Origin: Epiperipatus broadwayi
Taxonomy: Eukaryota; Onychophora; Udeonychophora; Euonychophora; Peripatidae
Reading direction: 5' to 3'
DNA length: 64,000 nucleotides
Assembly: GCA_028023455.1 (NCBI GenBank)
Contig: JAQFVV010000036.1
Coordinates: forward strand, 8,431,576-8,495,575
Positions 13,001 to 24,578 of this stretch are shown piece by piece. How positions within the stretch are numbered: position 1 is the stretch's first letter; each line of letters begins with the position of its first letter. Under the pieces are notes generated by a model. The model did no database searches and was not told where the DNA came from. It saw nothing but the letters and a program-made list of their open reading frames with translations. A program made the position numbers and the translations under genes.

Positions 13001-13266
13001 AATTGAACCTTATCATTATTTAACATAGTAAAAGTATTTTATTAAAATAAACGCGATATTAATAATAATACGCTATAATTCTATCAAACATATCTAATTA
13101 TAGCATTGTTTCGTATGTAAATATATAATGCTGTTCAGATAGCCATGACAGCAAATTGTAGTTTTATTTTACATATTATAATTTAAATGAGATTCGAATC
13201 TAACACAGACGAATGGGCTACTAGATTGATGATGAAACGGCAAGGGATTAGGAGGTTCCCATTTCA
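10099..13266. repeat. Left LTR (3168 bp)
   Basis: Starts TGTAACAGTC and ends GTTCCCATTTCA. Nearly the same as 16257-19410, apart from scattered substitutions and a roughly 15-bp indel near 10210. A 150-codon open frame at 12068-12520 is shortened to 122 codons in the other copy by a small indel. It has no recognised domain and is probably not coding. Inside are a short inverted pair around 11600-11720 (GTTTCGAAACAGCG / CGCTGTTTCGAAGC) and two copies of ATGCACGCAGGCATTTAA at 10518 and 10664. Confidence 0.85.
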
Positions 13267-13680
13267 TATCCGTCAACTTGTAAAAAAAAAAACAAAAAAA
13301 AATGACTTTGCTTACGTGTAATTATTTGGGATTTATAATCATGAACTTCTATTTTTTTTTTTTAAATCCAAATGACCTGTTTAACTGAGCACACAAAAAA
13401 AACTTATTTACTAAAACAATTTATTATATAGCTTACATAAACTCTCCAGTCACAATCACCCACGCACACTAAAATAGTGGCAATTTGCAAAATATATACT
13501 GTATAAATAACACAAATAATAAAATACGAATCCTTCAATATTATAATATACACTGTTATATCCGATTGAATATCTGTCATGGTTAGAATGGGGTAACGAT
13601 GTTAGTTTTTTTTTTATATATATATATATAAAATAATGTTTGGGGAGGGGCAGATCCTTCATCATACTACTACTATAACT

Positions 13681-14946
13681 TTAAGTTGGATCTGTAGGTT
13701 GTTTCACAATTTGCTCTTCCATGCTGGGATTAAAGTAATATGCCAACAGATCATCATCATCATTGGAAGTATCACCTGATTCCTGATAATCTCTTATCAC
13801 ACTCCAGGGTGGTCGTTTACTGTGTTTTCCTAAAACTTCATTATTGAGAGACAGGGTTCGAATCCGTCCCTTATTCTCTATTTTTATCGGATTCTGTCGA
13901 TCTTCTCCGGCTTTCTTATCTATTGTCTCAAGCATGCTTTCTGTCTCTTTGAACCTCGCCCTCTTCTCATTAGTATATGGGTCCTTTCTTTTTCTTTTCT
14001 TTCCTTTTATCTTACTTTCTGCTCCTCTGCTTGTTTTCCATTTCTCCTTTCTCTTTTCATATATTCCATCTGGTCCCCAGAGTTCCTTATCCAAGGCTAT
14101 CCTGTCCATTTGGAGCTCCCGACTGAAACTTTTAACCCATTCTCTCATTTTAACTGCTCTGTCTACTGGCTCTTCATCCTCGCTCACTTCGGTACTTGAC
14201 CTTTCCTTGTTCTCAAATATTGGCACTTTGTTAACCTCCAAAACCTTCCAGTCTTCGTTATCCTCTTCTGACATCTTTATTTCCTCCATTTTTAACACTT
14301 CTAATTCGTTCTCCACTTCATGACCTGACACTTGCCCTTTGATGCCTTGATCTATGATTTCCCTATTAAATTGCAGGTCCTTTGTCTCTTCCATTAGATC
14401 GAGTTCCTGAATACATTTGGCACTGGTAATCTCTTTTTGGGCTGCTATCTGACTTTTATATTTCCAGTTCTCCCTCAATTCACACATCTCCTCTCTGATA
14501 TCTTGGTGTATATCGTCACATTCCTGGCTATTTTCTTCTTGGTTTTTCTCTAACCTTTCCGTCAGTTCCACCCGAACTTCTTCAGATTTTGGCTGGCAGC
14601 TGATTTGTAATTCCTTCAATTTTTTGCATATTCTGTCCTTGAACTGTCTATTTCTTTCTTCCCACTTCTGATCCCTTTCCTCAACCTCCTTTTTATGCTT
14701 TTCATCCCTTTCTATTGCTTCCTGTCTATGCTTTTCATCCCTCTCTCTTGCTTCCTGTCTATGCTTCTCACCCCTTTCTATTGCTTCCTGTCTATGCTTC
14801 TCACCCATTTTTATTGCTTCCTGTCTATGCTTCTCACCCATTTTCATTATCTCCATTTTAATTTGTTCACATATTGAACTCATCTCCAGACATTTAGTCT
14901 TATCTTCATCTGTTGGACTAGAAGCAGTTTCCTTTTTCTCTTCCAT
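13681..14946 (-). CDS. 421-aa charged coiled-coil protein with hendecad repeats
   Basis: Intact ORF with an in-frame stop 12 nt before the ATG, so this Met is the only credible start. Residues 36-90 are five tandem 11-residue units of the type RGEKHRQEAIE (33-bp DNA repeats at 14677-14841). This is an 11-residue periodicity expected to form a long coiled coil. The helix-prone, Lys/Glu-rich pattern continues to about residue 165. A basic cluster GKKRKRK near residue 310 resembles a nuclear localisation signal, and an acidic DDDD lies near the C-terminus. There is no zinc knuckle, protease or polymerase motif. It sits alone inside the long-LTR element, antisense to the orientation suggested by the purine tract. 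It may be a divergent Gag-like structural protein, an element-encoded accessory protein or a captured host fragment. I do not recognise the family. Confidence 0.65.
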   Translation of the reverse strand: MEEKKETASSPTDEDKTKCLEMSSICEQIKMEIMKMGEKHRQEAIKMGEKHRQEAIERGEKHRQEARERDEKHRQEAIERDEKHKKEVEERDQKWEERNRQFKDRICKKLKELQISCQPKSEEVRVELTERLEKNQEENSQECDDIHQDIREEMCELRENWKYKSQIAAQKEITSAKCIQELDLMEETKDLQFNREIIDQGIKGQVSGHEVENELEVLKMEEIKMSEEDNEDWKVLEVNKVPIFENKERSSTEVSEDEEPVDRAVKMREWVKSFSRELQMDRIALDKELWGPDGIYEKRKEKWKTSRGAESKIKGKKRKRKDPYTNEKRARFKETESMLETIDKKAGEDRQNPIKIENKGRIRTLSLNNEVLGKHSKRPPWSVIRDYQESGDTSNDDDDLLAYYFNPSMEEQIVKQPTDPT

Positions 14947-15606
14947 ATTACTACTTTATTCTTTTATTTATCAAATATATTTTACGAAGCTAAATTAATT
15001 TACTTGACTTTTTATAACATGGCAAATAGCTGTACTCTGCAAACGAAAACGACCTGTCCACTTTCCATCCTATTCCTATGCCTAACTCTATTAAAGATGC
15101 CGATAAATCATACCGCTATATTTTATTTAAATTCGCTTAGACTCCACCCATCTTTAAAATCTGACTACAAAACTTAATAAATGATTAAAATTTACTAAAA
15201 TAAATCCATAAAGTATTCACTAAAGTTAACTCACCATCGGTCTCTTCTTCCAGCTGCTTTTAAAATAGACTTCAGTTGTTCATGATTATAACATAATTCA
15301 TTTTACACGTCTGTGCCAGTTTCAAACCTCAAACTTTTGATTTGACCCTATACTTTATTCCATTCTCATTTTCATCAAATCCAATTCTACTTTTTTTTTA
15401 AAAAAAAAAAAAAACAAAACAAATGGGTCCCCTTTTTCTTTTAAACTTAGAACGTTTCCTTCTCCACCTCTGATGACAAATTTATATGAGGATGACTTAT
15501 AGCTTGTTCAAATCATCCTCGGGCGCCAGTCACCAGTAAGCAGGAAAGATTACACAAAATTTATAAAATATTTAATAAAAAACTTTTTTTTTTTACTATG
15601 CATTTG

Positions 15607-15642
<36 letters not shown>
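15607..15642. repeat. (CA)n(TA)n microsatellite
   Basis: Eleven CA units run directly into TA units. Confidence 0.9.
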
Positions 15643-16240
15643 ACGACCTATTCAGTGCATGGAATTGAGTGATTGACGTGTCTCCTGATTTATTTACTTA
15701 TTTACTTTTTTTAATTTTATTATATTATATCCAGAAAAAATACTCTACATGAATTACAAATATTTTTTTTTGCGATAGGTCAAGAGAAACAAACCCAGAA
15801 AAAATCTTATATATATACATATTTTTCTTTTAGTGTTATTTAGAAAAGAAAAAAAAAACAAGACCATATACTTAAATACTATACAGGGTATTGCAGGGTG
15901 TGGGAATAGTTAACAAAGTCCCAATGGATAGGCGACCAAACGCAGGAAAAAAAATCTATACATAGACATTATTTTGGACAAGGAAAAATTAATTTAAAAT
16001 CATTAATTTTGAACAAAGAATTTTATCTCTATACTCCTTAATCTCCTCAGGGGTGGAAATAAGTTACAGGCTCCACAATTTTGGGCATACAAACGCGGGA
16101 AATAAAATACTACATATATATTATTCATTATTATTTAAAATGGAAGGGAAAAAAAACATTATATGTACATATTAAATGCTCTACAGGGTATTGCAGGGTG
16201 TGGGAATATCGAATAGCCACACGATGGGCGTCCAAACGCG

Positions 16241-16256
16241 GGAAAAAAAAATACTA
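16241..16256 (+). promoter_or_regulatory. Polypurine-tract-like sequence next to the LTR
   Basis: GGGAAAAAAAAATACTA ends at the first base of the right LTR. In LTR elements a purine tract just inside the 3' LTR primes plus-strand DNA. If functional, the element runs left to right and its ORF is antisense. Similar tracts occur at about 15940 and 16097. Confidence 0.4.
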
Positions 16257-19200
16257 TGTAACAGTCAAGTTTGTACATTCGCGTAACAGAATTCAGAATC
16301 CAAGCAAAAGAGACCGAAGCTGACCAGACTAGGACTGTGACATCCCAAGTCCGACCACACTTCAACTCCAAGACTCAAGACCCTATGAATGACCACCTTG
16401 AAATTACATGTAGCATACCTTTTTATTCGCGGCCGACATAGGTCAGGGAGAAACAATGAGACACATAATTAAATTACAAATTGATCGTATCTAATGAATA
16501 GCTAACTTAATGGAGACCTTTAATAATGCATATTCTATCACATAATGAGAATTGGATTGAATAATGAAACTGAGAGTGGACTAGGTTAATTTACTAAAGT
16601 TTAATTTCTTCAATAAGAAGTTTGATCTAAAATATATCTTACAAATTTTACACATGTAAAAATGCACGCAGGCATTTAATGGCTGAAGAGTTTGGACAGA
16701 TTCTTTGGTAAGATTAATCAATAAATTTACATTTTAAATAAGATGAACACAGCAGTTATTCATCTTACAATTTGTATACAATTATTTTACGAATTTATAT
16801 CTAATCAATGCACGCAGGCATTTAAATAAATAGCTTATCACTACGCCATGTCTATCGTGTAACATATGCGGACTCCTCTTGGTGTGTGGCTGAATACTAA
16901 TAATTAAACTAAACCTTGGTCAACACTTACGGTAGACGTTTCTCGTCTGTTTATATTTATTTATTTAGCCTAAATAGGGCTGCAATAACTTAGATTGACC
17001 GGACTTTTAAGAATATCTCAGCCAATTGCTGAAAGAACTAAAATAGGGAGGTAGAGTTGGCTGCTCTGGATGTACTAATGCACTATAGCACCAGCAATAC
17101 AATAATAAAGTCGCTCTGTGGATGGATTGGTAGATCAAGGGTTTCTGCGACAAACGCCGGTACCCTGAAAACCGATCGTTAAGCTGCATGAAAAGGAACA
17201 AATAGTTCAGAAAGGTGGGGGACTTACGTGCTAACCTGGCCTTAAACTCAGGCTTCGCGACTGCTCTACCCTATGAGAGGAAGATGTGCTGGCTTAACCG
17301 AGGCTACATCTTATTTACGTAAATATACGTGGCAGCAAAACGAGAAAATATTAAAGTGAATAAATCACATCCGCCAAGCAAAGCATTTGTAAAATTTATA
17401 TTCTATAGGCAAGAACAATAGCTTATTAGCTTAATCAAATAGAAGCCAACTCTTAGGTAGCATGATAAAATATATGCTATAGACGGGAATAATTACAGAT
17501 AATCTTTGCTGTTCCAGCTAATTCTAATTTGTTATTGATCAAATGACAAGTATTTAAAAGGAGGGAAAAGTATATTTGATGGGGTTTACTAAATAACTTA
17601 AATAGCAAATATACTTATAAATATTTATCAAGGTTAGTCTATTTCTTAGTATTTAAAATTTAAACCTCACTAAAATAAGCCACATTGCAAAAATTTACAA
17701 TTAAACAATTATCAAAAAAAATATTAAATAATAATGAGCGAGTCGTTACTATTTTCTTAAGAGGGTTTCGAAACAGCGCACAGAAATAAGATTATAAATA
17801 ATTACGTGAAGAGGTTTTAATTAATCTCTTCTTAAAATATTAAAATTTAGTATTCGCTGTTTCGAAGCGTCAGCATATCATAAAATAAATATAACAAATA
17901 TTAAAAACTATGTGATAAAAAAAAATAACTAGAGACATGACTGCAGTGATAGTTTAAAGTAGAAACATAAAGGAAGGAAATTTTAAAAGCAAGTGAATCA
18001 TTTTTAAAATAATAAAAGAAAAGCTTTAACATTAAAATATACTGAGTGGTTAGTTAGCTAACTAGAATTTAAAAAGGTAGTTTGAAATTATACATAAAAT
18101 ATACGGAAATATATACAGAAAATAGACAGAGCTCTGCAGTTTAAAGTGATTTACCGGTATTATTAGGTGCTTGAGCTGGAGCTAGGTGAGTTTCCTGGGC
18201 GGCTTGCGGCATGCTCTTCTTTTACGGGTGGTCTGTAGATATTATAGCGGCATTCTTCTTCTTTTCAGTTAGATGGTATAACGGCATTCTTGGTTATAAA
18301 CGGTGTCGGATGGAAACGAACCCGTCGCCTCCTTACGGAGTGACAGCTAAGACGGCCAAACTAGCCGGACATCTCAGTTCAAAACTAGATTTGATTTTTT
18401 TAAATATAAAATGCGCTTCAAAATGGAGTTTCCTCTCAGTATATAGATCTCAGTCAGTTCTATCTTGTATTATAGCTCTCAGTTCTTCTTTTCCGCTCAA
18501 AATATGGCCCATTTATATCTTTTCTTATCAGCTTAACACCTTTAGGAATTTCTCTTTGCTTCATGATTACATTTTTTAAATTAATTTTGTTAACATACAA
18601 TCTGCTTTCAAATATGCTGATAAGTTTCTGAGGTGTTATAACTTTGACTTAATTTCGTTTTAATTAAATTCTAAAAACATGTAGTTTTGATCTTAAATAT
18701 TTGATAAGCTATTAAAGTATTTCAGTTATAACTTTTATGGCTATTTGGTAAAACTATTTTGCCATAAACAATTTTAATCCAAAAATAACTTAAATGTTTA
18801 TATCTGACGCAATTTCGATTAGCCAGATTTTAAAATGACTTTTTAATTTGACCAAAGGTAGGTGCGGTCACTAATTAAATACTTGTTTACGACAGAATAT
18901 GTTTCTAACCAACTTTTAATTCTAAGAAAAAAAGAATCTTAATTTTTAAAGAAGACTTCTCGGCACATTTGAAAGAAAACCTTTTTAACATTTTTAAATA
19001 AACATTTTAAAATATTTTCATCCTTTAACATTTTTAATTAAACAACACATTTTAATGTTTTAAATCATGCCACCCCTATATACATTACACATATAGGTTG
19101 GATTATATATCCACATACGAATTAAAATAATAAATTTATTAATAAATTGAACCTTATCATTATTTAACATAGTAAAAGTATTTTATTAAAATAAACGCGA

Positions 19201-19410
19201 TATTAATAATAATACGCTATAATTCTATCAAACATATCTAATTATAGCGTTGTTTCGTATGTAAATATATAATGCTGTTCAGATAGCCATGACAGCAAAT
19301 TGTAGTTTTATTTTACATATTATAGTTTAAATGAGATTCGAATCTAACACAGACGAATGGGCTACTAGATTGATGATGAAACGGCAAGGGATTAGGAGGT
19401 TTCCGTTTCA
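16257..19410. repeat. Right LTR (3154 bp)
   Basis: Direct copy of 10099-13266 with TGTAACAG and TTTCA ends. It carries the homologous 122-codon open frame at 18211-18579, whose divergent C-terminus relative to the left copy argues against selection. It is followed by ATAT (19411-19414), matching the bases before the left LTR. Confidence 0.85.
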
Positions 19411-19711
19411 ATATATTGTACAGGCTTAAACCTCATCAGATTTTCAATGAAATGGAAGACTGAAGAGTTGTTAGTTGGAATAGTTTGAAGCCTGTCCATT
19501 AAAGTATAAAGATTGGCTATCTTAATATAAAGCTGAGCACTGATTATATATATGTGTGAGGATAGTAATCTAGACCAACTGATGATTGCTGGTTTAGCAT
19601 GAAATATGTATATTGGTAATTATTTATATTTTTCAACATGTGTGTGATCAGGTGGGTTCAGCAATATGAGATGGCACTGAGAGTAGTGGGTCATGTGAAA
19701 GTCTGAGTTCG
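19411..19711 (+). repeat. Hammerhead-SINE copy 3, nested in the RTE LINE
   Basis: Near full-length copy. It has the 5' block CATCAGATTTTCAATGAAAT, the CTGTCCATTAAAGT block, the TA segment, CTGATGA (19579-19585), helix II TTGCT/AGCAT, GAAA (19601-19604) and the tRNA-like tail ending in the B-box-like GAGTTCGAATC. Its insertion left the 13-17-bp duplication at 10082 and 19712. The long-LTR element then landed at its left edge. Confidence 0.8.
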
Positions 19712-20520
19712 AATCTTGAAATTTGTATTTTCTGTTGCTTCAAATATAATCCAATTCTGCTGTACCTTCATTTGGATGCTTCCATGTCCATTTACTTTTA
19801 ACATTTTTCTCAAAAAAATAAATAAATTCATAATATAAAGTTTTTCTTCAGCAAACTTCACATGTCTATGTTCTTTCTCATTTCTATTACCATAACCAAA
19901 TTTACCTACAACACTTTCATCTGTCATTTGTTTATCAATTCTAGCTTTAAAGTCTCCCATAACAATTTTAAAATGTTGTTTACTCTGACCGAAAGCCTTT
20001 TGTACATCCATGTAAAAATCTTCTACTACTTCATCACTATGAAACCTTGTTGGGGCATAAACCTGAATTATCTGCATTTGGTATCTGCTATTAAGTTGTA
20101 TAACTAATCTTGCAACTCTGTCCGATACACCATCAATCTCCACAATGTTCTTCTACTTTTTATTTATAATGAATCCTACTCCACTTGTATTTCCAATATG
20201 TGTGCCTTTATAATAGAGTATATGTCCACTTTTTAAATCAATTGTTTCTTCACCTTTTCTTCTAACTTCACAAAGTCCAATAATGTCCCATTTAACATAA
20301 GAGAGTTCTTCTTCTAATTCTTGCAATCTTCCTTCACTTGAAAGTGATCTGCAGTTGTAAGTACCTAAATAAAAAGTCGTCATTAAATGGTAGCCCTGGG
20401 TCTACAATCAGGGGATTCATACCACTCCCCAACTTTGGTCACCAACCACTGGCTTGGCTGTTGACTTTACAGCTGCCTGGGAATAAGGCCATGATTAATT
20501 TTTATTTATCATGATTCTAT
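19712..20520 (-). pseudogene. RTE-clade LINE, 5' endonuclease part (split copy)
   Basis: On the minus strand, after a 5' leader containing GGGGAGTGGTATGAATCCCC, the ORF opens at 20383 with LGTYNCRSLSSEGRLQELEE. It continues with KWDIIGLCEVRRKGEE, in which the Glu of E-V-R-R is the AP-endonuclease metal ligand. The second segment (20143-19691) has IQVYAPTR and FKIVMGDFKARID, where the G-D-F motif keeps the Asp but the usual N is K. The two segments are separated by a small frameshift near 20150, and the D-Y-I motif is in another frame from the preceding part. The ORF runs out at 19712, where the nested insertion begins, and resumes at 10098. It is inactive. Confidence 0.9.
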
Positions 20521-23500
20521 ACATCTCTTAGAAAATTTGTTTTATTTACACATACATTTATGCTGCCTGATCAGGCGACTGAGAAGAAAGACCGTGGTGT
20601 TTCTTGATCTTAAACTCTGAGATAAAAAATCAGTAAACTTACCTCCTTATGTGTGGGTGAGCAAGCTATTCATGTTTATGTACTATATGAATAATCACAT
20701 AGTAATAACAGCTGCAATGATAAGAATCTACTTAATTGTTTAGTTTAACATAAAAATAGCAATTACACCTCTTTTATAAATAAAGATCCTGGGTAGTTTT
20801 TATGATTTCTGATTTCATGACTTGATGACGTGGGAAACCTCTGCTACATTAGTTTTTTGTGAATTTAATATTAACAAATATGTTTTGATTAATGTCTCCA
20901 ATTGTTGTTCTAAGCCTTATTTCCTTACACGTCAAATGTTGATTAGTTGTTTTTTGTTTACAATACAAAAATAATATTGTTTGAAAGATAAAATAGTCTA
21001 ATTTACATTGTATTAAAGTCCATGCTGACTGGTGGAGTGAATCTATAATCAGTAAACTTGTATACAATTAAAGGAATTAAAACTGAAACTAGCGCTATAA
21101 CAGAGTAGTTTATTTTAAATAATCAGCCTTTCATGTATATTGACTCTGTTGGAATAGTAAGCCTGATAAACTCATGGGTCAGTGGATTTGATACATTGAT
21201 GAACTTATCTTTAAAGAGTAAAATATCTGAAGAGAAGAAACCAGGTCTTGGCTTAATTTATTATAGGTATTTCTAGATTTAAAAATTAATATAATATTTT
21301 GCAAAGATTGATTGTGAGAAAATTCTGATTAATAAATTAAAATTAATATTCATCTTCTGTTGATGAGTGATAAATGGTTATAGCATCAGTTAAAGAATTA
21401 GGAAAGTTGGGGAGATGGTCTAAGTTTAGTGACAGGAGTGATCCTGATTGACAAAGTTCTTGCGCATGTTGCTCAGAATACTTTAAAAGCCTAATCATGC
21501 AAGGCAGAGATCAAGATGGAATTATTTATTAAAAGTAATTACATTGAAACATCATATAGAGAATGACTAATATATGTATTCTTAAGGTTAAGCGAAAGGG
21601 AAAAACTTGAAATGGTTTTTATAATAAAAGTAAGTGAACACAAAAACTGCAGCGTCTTATAGTGAGCACTATAGAAATTGTGGACAGGACGAACAAATTA
21701 ATAAATAAGGCAGTAGTCAAGTTGGAAATGTGAAGTCATTAGAGCCATTTAACCATTTTAGTAACGGAAAGACAATTTAATAATTAAGCAATGAGGACAA
21801 ATATTCTAACTACAAATAAAATTACTTATAAGTTTATTTATGGTGGAATTGTATTTAAATTAAGAAATGAGAAAACAGAAGGAATATATTGAGTAAATTT
21901 AGAAGTCAATTATATTTATATAATATAATGAGTTTCAACAGGTCACATTTAACTATCAAATTTTGCTTCTTTTCTTTACCTAAGTAATTTTATAAGAAGC
22001 ATAAATTCACTTCCCAAGGAAAGCTTAAATTATATTTCACAATTTAACTACTAATTCGCTGCTTTATGTGATAAAACCTGACATATTTTACATTGAGTTA
22101 AAATTAGAACGGAGGGAATATCTTTAGCAAATTTAATAATGATGTATGTTTCTACTATATAATGAATTTTGGCAAAATAAAATTTTAAAACAGGTAGTTG
22201 TACAATTTGAATCCTTTATAGTAATAGCTTAGTGAGGGTAAACGTACAACACATTGAACGGAGTTTTGTTCCTCTAATTAAATAGATCATGGACTTTATT
22301 TAAACTATTGATAATAAAGAGAGAAATGCGATTAGAGACTTTTTATTTCCATCAGAATATATCTGTCTGCATGATATTCTTTAGGAACATAAATTACCAT
22401 AATTTATTATAATGTGGCCTCATAGCTTACTCAGGGCATATTTTCTTGGCAAGCCCATTTACAATCTATTTTTTATCTCGACCAAAAATCTTGAAATTTT
22501 TTTCAGATCCCAAGTAGGCTTAGAATTTTTTTTTTATATGATCAGCTAATAGCCTATACATCTAATCATCCAAGATCGCAGGTTGATGTGATTGGTCAGA
22601 TGAGTGTTAATATACTGACCATAAAACTATAAAAGTAAAAAAAAAGATGTGTTAATCTGATGTTAACTTTCTCAGTGGTGAAGAAAATACCCAACTTCTA
22701 CAGAAGTTAGATCATAAATGCTCTTATGTTTTGTTTTACCGTATTTTATTAATTGAAGCTTCACTAAGCTTTGGCATAGATTGATTGTTACATGATTATT
22801 AGGGTGGCTTAGCTATTTATGCATTTACTGGTCTATTTATTACAATTTTTTTTATTCAAATCATATTAAATAATTATGATAAAAATGGGTAAAAATTATT
22901 CTCCACATTGAGCGAAAATAGTGTAATGAAATGGTATAAAACTGCTAGATGGATATGGAGCTTTAAAGATTTGATATCTAGCATGTCTGATAAGGAACAT
23001 TGTTTAGGAAATACATGCACTGTAAGAAAGAGTGGTTTGAGTTTCTGCATGGTTGAATGGTTGTGATATGATGAAATCAAACAATTATAATTATTTAGCA
23101 GCATGTAATTTTCATTTGTTTGGTATATTTAGTGGAGCAGATTATATCCCAGGGTCACATATGAAAATATACAGGTTTGAAAAGTTATTAGTAAAAAAAA
23201 AAGATATACCTAGTATATAAAGTATTATGTAAGTTAGCCCAGTGCAGGTGAGGTTTTCACACTGAAATAATGATAAATTAATGACATTTAGGGCAATAAT
23301 TATTCCACAATGAGCACAACAAAAACATAGTATATTTCTATGATGAAAAATAATAATTTTAAGTATTTGGAAAGGGAGGAGGAGATTCCATGAATATTAT
23401 GAATATTGACAATATTTAAATTTTTTTCAAAAATTAGCTGAAACGGGATATTTAGTGTTAGTTCCTCTTGATATCACTAGATGGCAAAGATTGTAATATG

Positions 23501-23885
23501 CTCTTTTAAAATGTCTGTATTAAAGTCTTGTGGACACCAACTACTCTGATATAAGTGATAGAACAGGTATGCTTAAGAACGTGATGAGATTTTTTTTTTT
23601 TAATTTTCAAGGGCATCTTTACAACTTATCTATGTTAAATGGAAAATTCATTAACAACAAAAATTCATAAAGGTGTGGCTTTTTATTTAAAAGTATAGAT
23701 TAATATTAGTTTATTGAGAGCTTTGATAATAAATTGGAGTAAATCAGTCCTAAATACAATTTGTTGATCAATTGTCTGATTAAAGCTTCCAATGGGGCTG
23801 CAGATTTAAGAAATAAGAATCAAATTCTAATATTTAACATATAAGCTATATATATATATATATCTGTACAAACAATGTAATATAT
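20521..23885. other. Gene-free stretch
   Basis: No coding region or named repeat. The open frames at 20849 and 22874 (minus) are short, low-complexity and without homology signature. Confidence 0.5.
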
Positions 23886-24045
23886 AATGTATTTTGAGCT
23901 CAGACTCACACGACCCTCAATTCTCTACCCTATCTCATACTACTGATGCACCTGACCGCATATATGTCCAAAAGATAAATAATCACCAATATACTTTTCA
24001 TGCTAAACCACAGCACTCGTCAGTTGGTCCAGATTATATTATAAG
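23886..24045 (-). repeat. Hammerhead-SINE copy 4 (minus, 3' part)
   Basis: The minus strand contains AATCTGGACCAA, CTGACGA (24023-24017), a stem GTGCT/AGCAT with an enlarged loop, GAAAA, then the GGTCAGGTGCATCAG and GAGGGTCGTGTGA blocks. Truncated 5' of helix I. It abuts a tRNA-type SINE on the right. Confidence 0.7.
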
Positions 24046-24051
24046 TCAGAG

Positions 24052-24150
24052 TTTTTTTTTTTTTTATGCGTCAAAGCGTCGGTCGTGAAGCGAACCCCGG
24101 GACAACTGCTTGTAAGGCGGCTGTGCTAACCACTCGGTCACCAACGCTTG
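24052..24150 (-). repeat. tRNA-derived SINE (minus)
   Basis: A tRNA-like cloverleaf is readable on the minus strand. Acceptor strands are GCGTTGG (24147-24141) and CCGACGC. A D-arm with GAGTGGTTAGC (A-box type) and GGGGTTCGCTTC (B box) are present. A poly(A) tail appears as T-run 24052-24065. It is too diverged for a functional tRNA. Same family as 24471, 35407, 45454 and 59834. Confidence 0.8.
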
Positions 24151-24470
24151 ACAAAAGAGTTTTTTACTCTGCCAATACATTTTTAAGACAGAAGTTTTAA
24201 TCTTAAGAAACTTAGAAGTGATCGATTATTGACAGATATTTTTATATGATTAACTAAATTATCGCTGTAAGAGAATACGATGTATTTATATTTGGGATTA
24301 TTGTGCTTTGCAATAAATGATCTCCAAACATTAATGGATCAATGCACAAAAAATGTATTGCATTTGATGAAAAAAGATCATCTTCATAAACTCATTTACC
24401 AGTTAAGACTCTGTCTTTATCTCTAGAATTATTGTAGACAGAAGGGGAAAAAGGTACTAAATTTTGTCAA

Positions 24471-24541
24471 GCGTTGGTGGCCTAGTGGTTAACGTAGCTG
24501 CCTTCCAAGCAGCTGGCCCGGGTTCGCTTCCCGGTCAACGC
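24471..24541 (+). tRNA. tRNA-Gly(UCC)-like SINE head, unit 1
   Basis: A full cloverleaf can be drawn. The acceptor is GCGTTGG/TCAACGC (one G-U). The D-arm has CCTAGTGGTTAACG, the anticodon arm is GCTGC-CTTCCAA-GCAGC giving anticodon UCC, and the T-arm is CCGGG-TTCGCTT-CCCGG. Internal A and B boxes for RNA polymerase III are intact. The A-tail, the target duplication and dispersed relatives make a SINE head far more likely than a tRNA gene. Confidence 0.5.
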
Positions 24542-24578
24542 ATTTGATACATTAAAAAAAGGTACTAAATTTTGTCAA

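Larger units (their letters stand above)
13267..16256. mobile_element. Interior of the long-LTR element
   Basis: This holds the antisense 421-aa ORF (13681-14946), A- and T-rich tracts, a (CA)n(TA)n tract (15607-15642) and a repeated module near the right end. The motif AGGGTATTGCAGGGTGTGGG occurs at about 15885 and 16183. Each copy is followed by CAAACGC(A/G)GGAAA plus an A-run (15933, 16209), with a third CAAACGCGGGAAA at 16090. The last one abuts the LTR, so the polypurine-like tract appears in multiple copies. Confidence 0.65.
10099..19410. mobile_element. Long-LTR, apparently non-autonomous retroelement
   Basis: Two direct repeats of about 3.15 kb, both starting TGTAACAG and ending TTTCA (canonical TG...CA), flank a 2.99-kb interior. 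A 4-bp ATAT duplication borders the whole at 10095-10098 and 19411-19414. The interior has no protease, reverse transcriptase, RNase H or integrase signature, only one 421-codon ORF on the minus strand. This is the layout of LARD-type elements mobilised in trans. A purine tract GGGAAAAAAAAA lies just left of the second LTR and suggests plus orientation. The ORF suggests minus orientation, with the interior side of the second LTR as the primer-binding side. I could not settle it. The repeats look about 98% identical by eye, so the insertion is fairly recent. Confidence 0.8.

Noticed and set aside
13844-14323. 159-codon plus-strand ORF
   Set aside because: It is antisense to the repeat-rich minus ORF; its Ser/Leu/Phe-rich sequence mirrors the Lys/Glu codons of the real frame.
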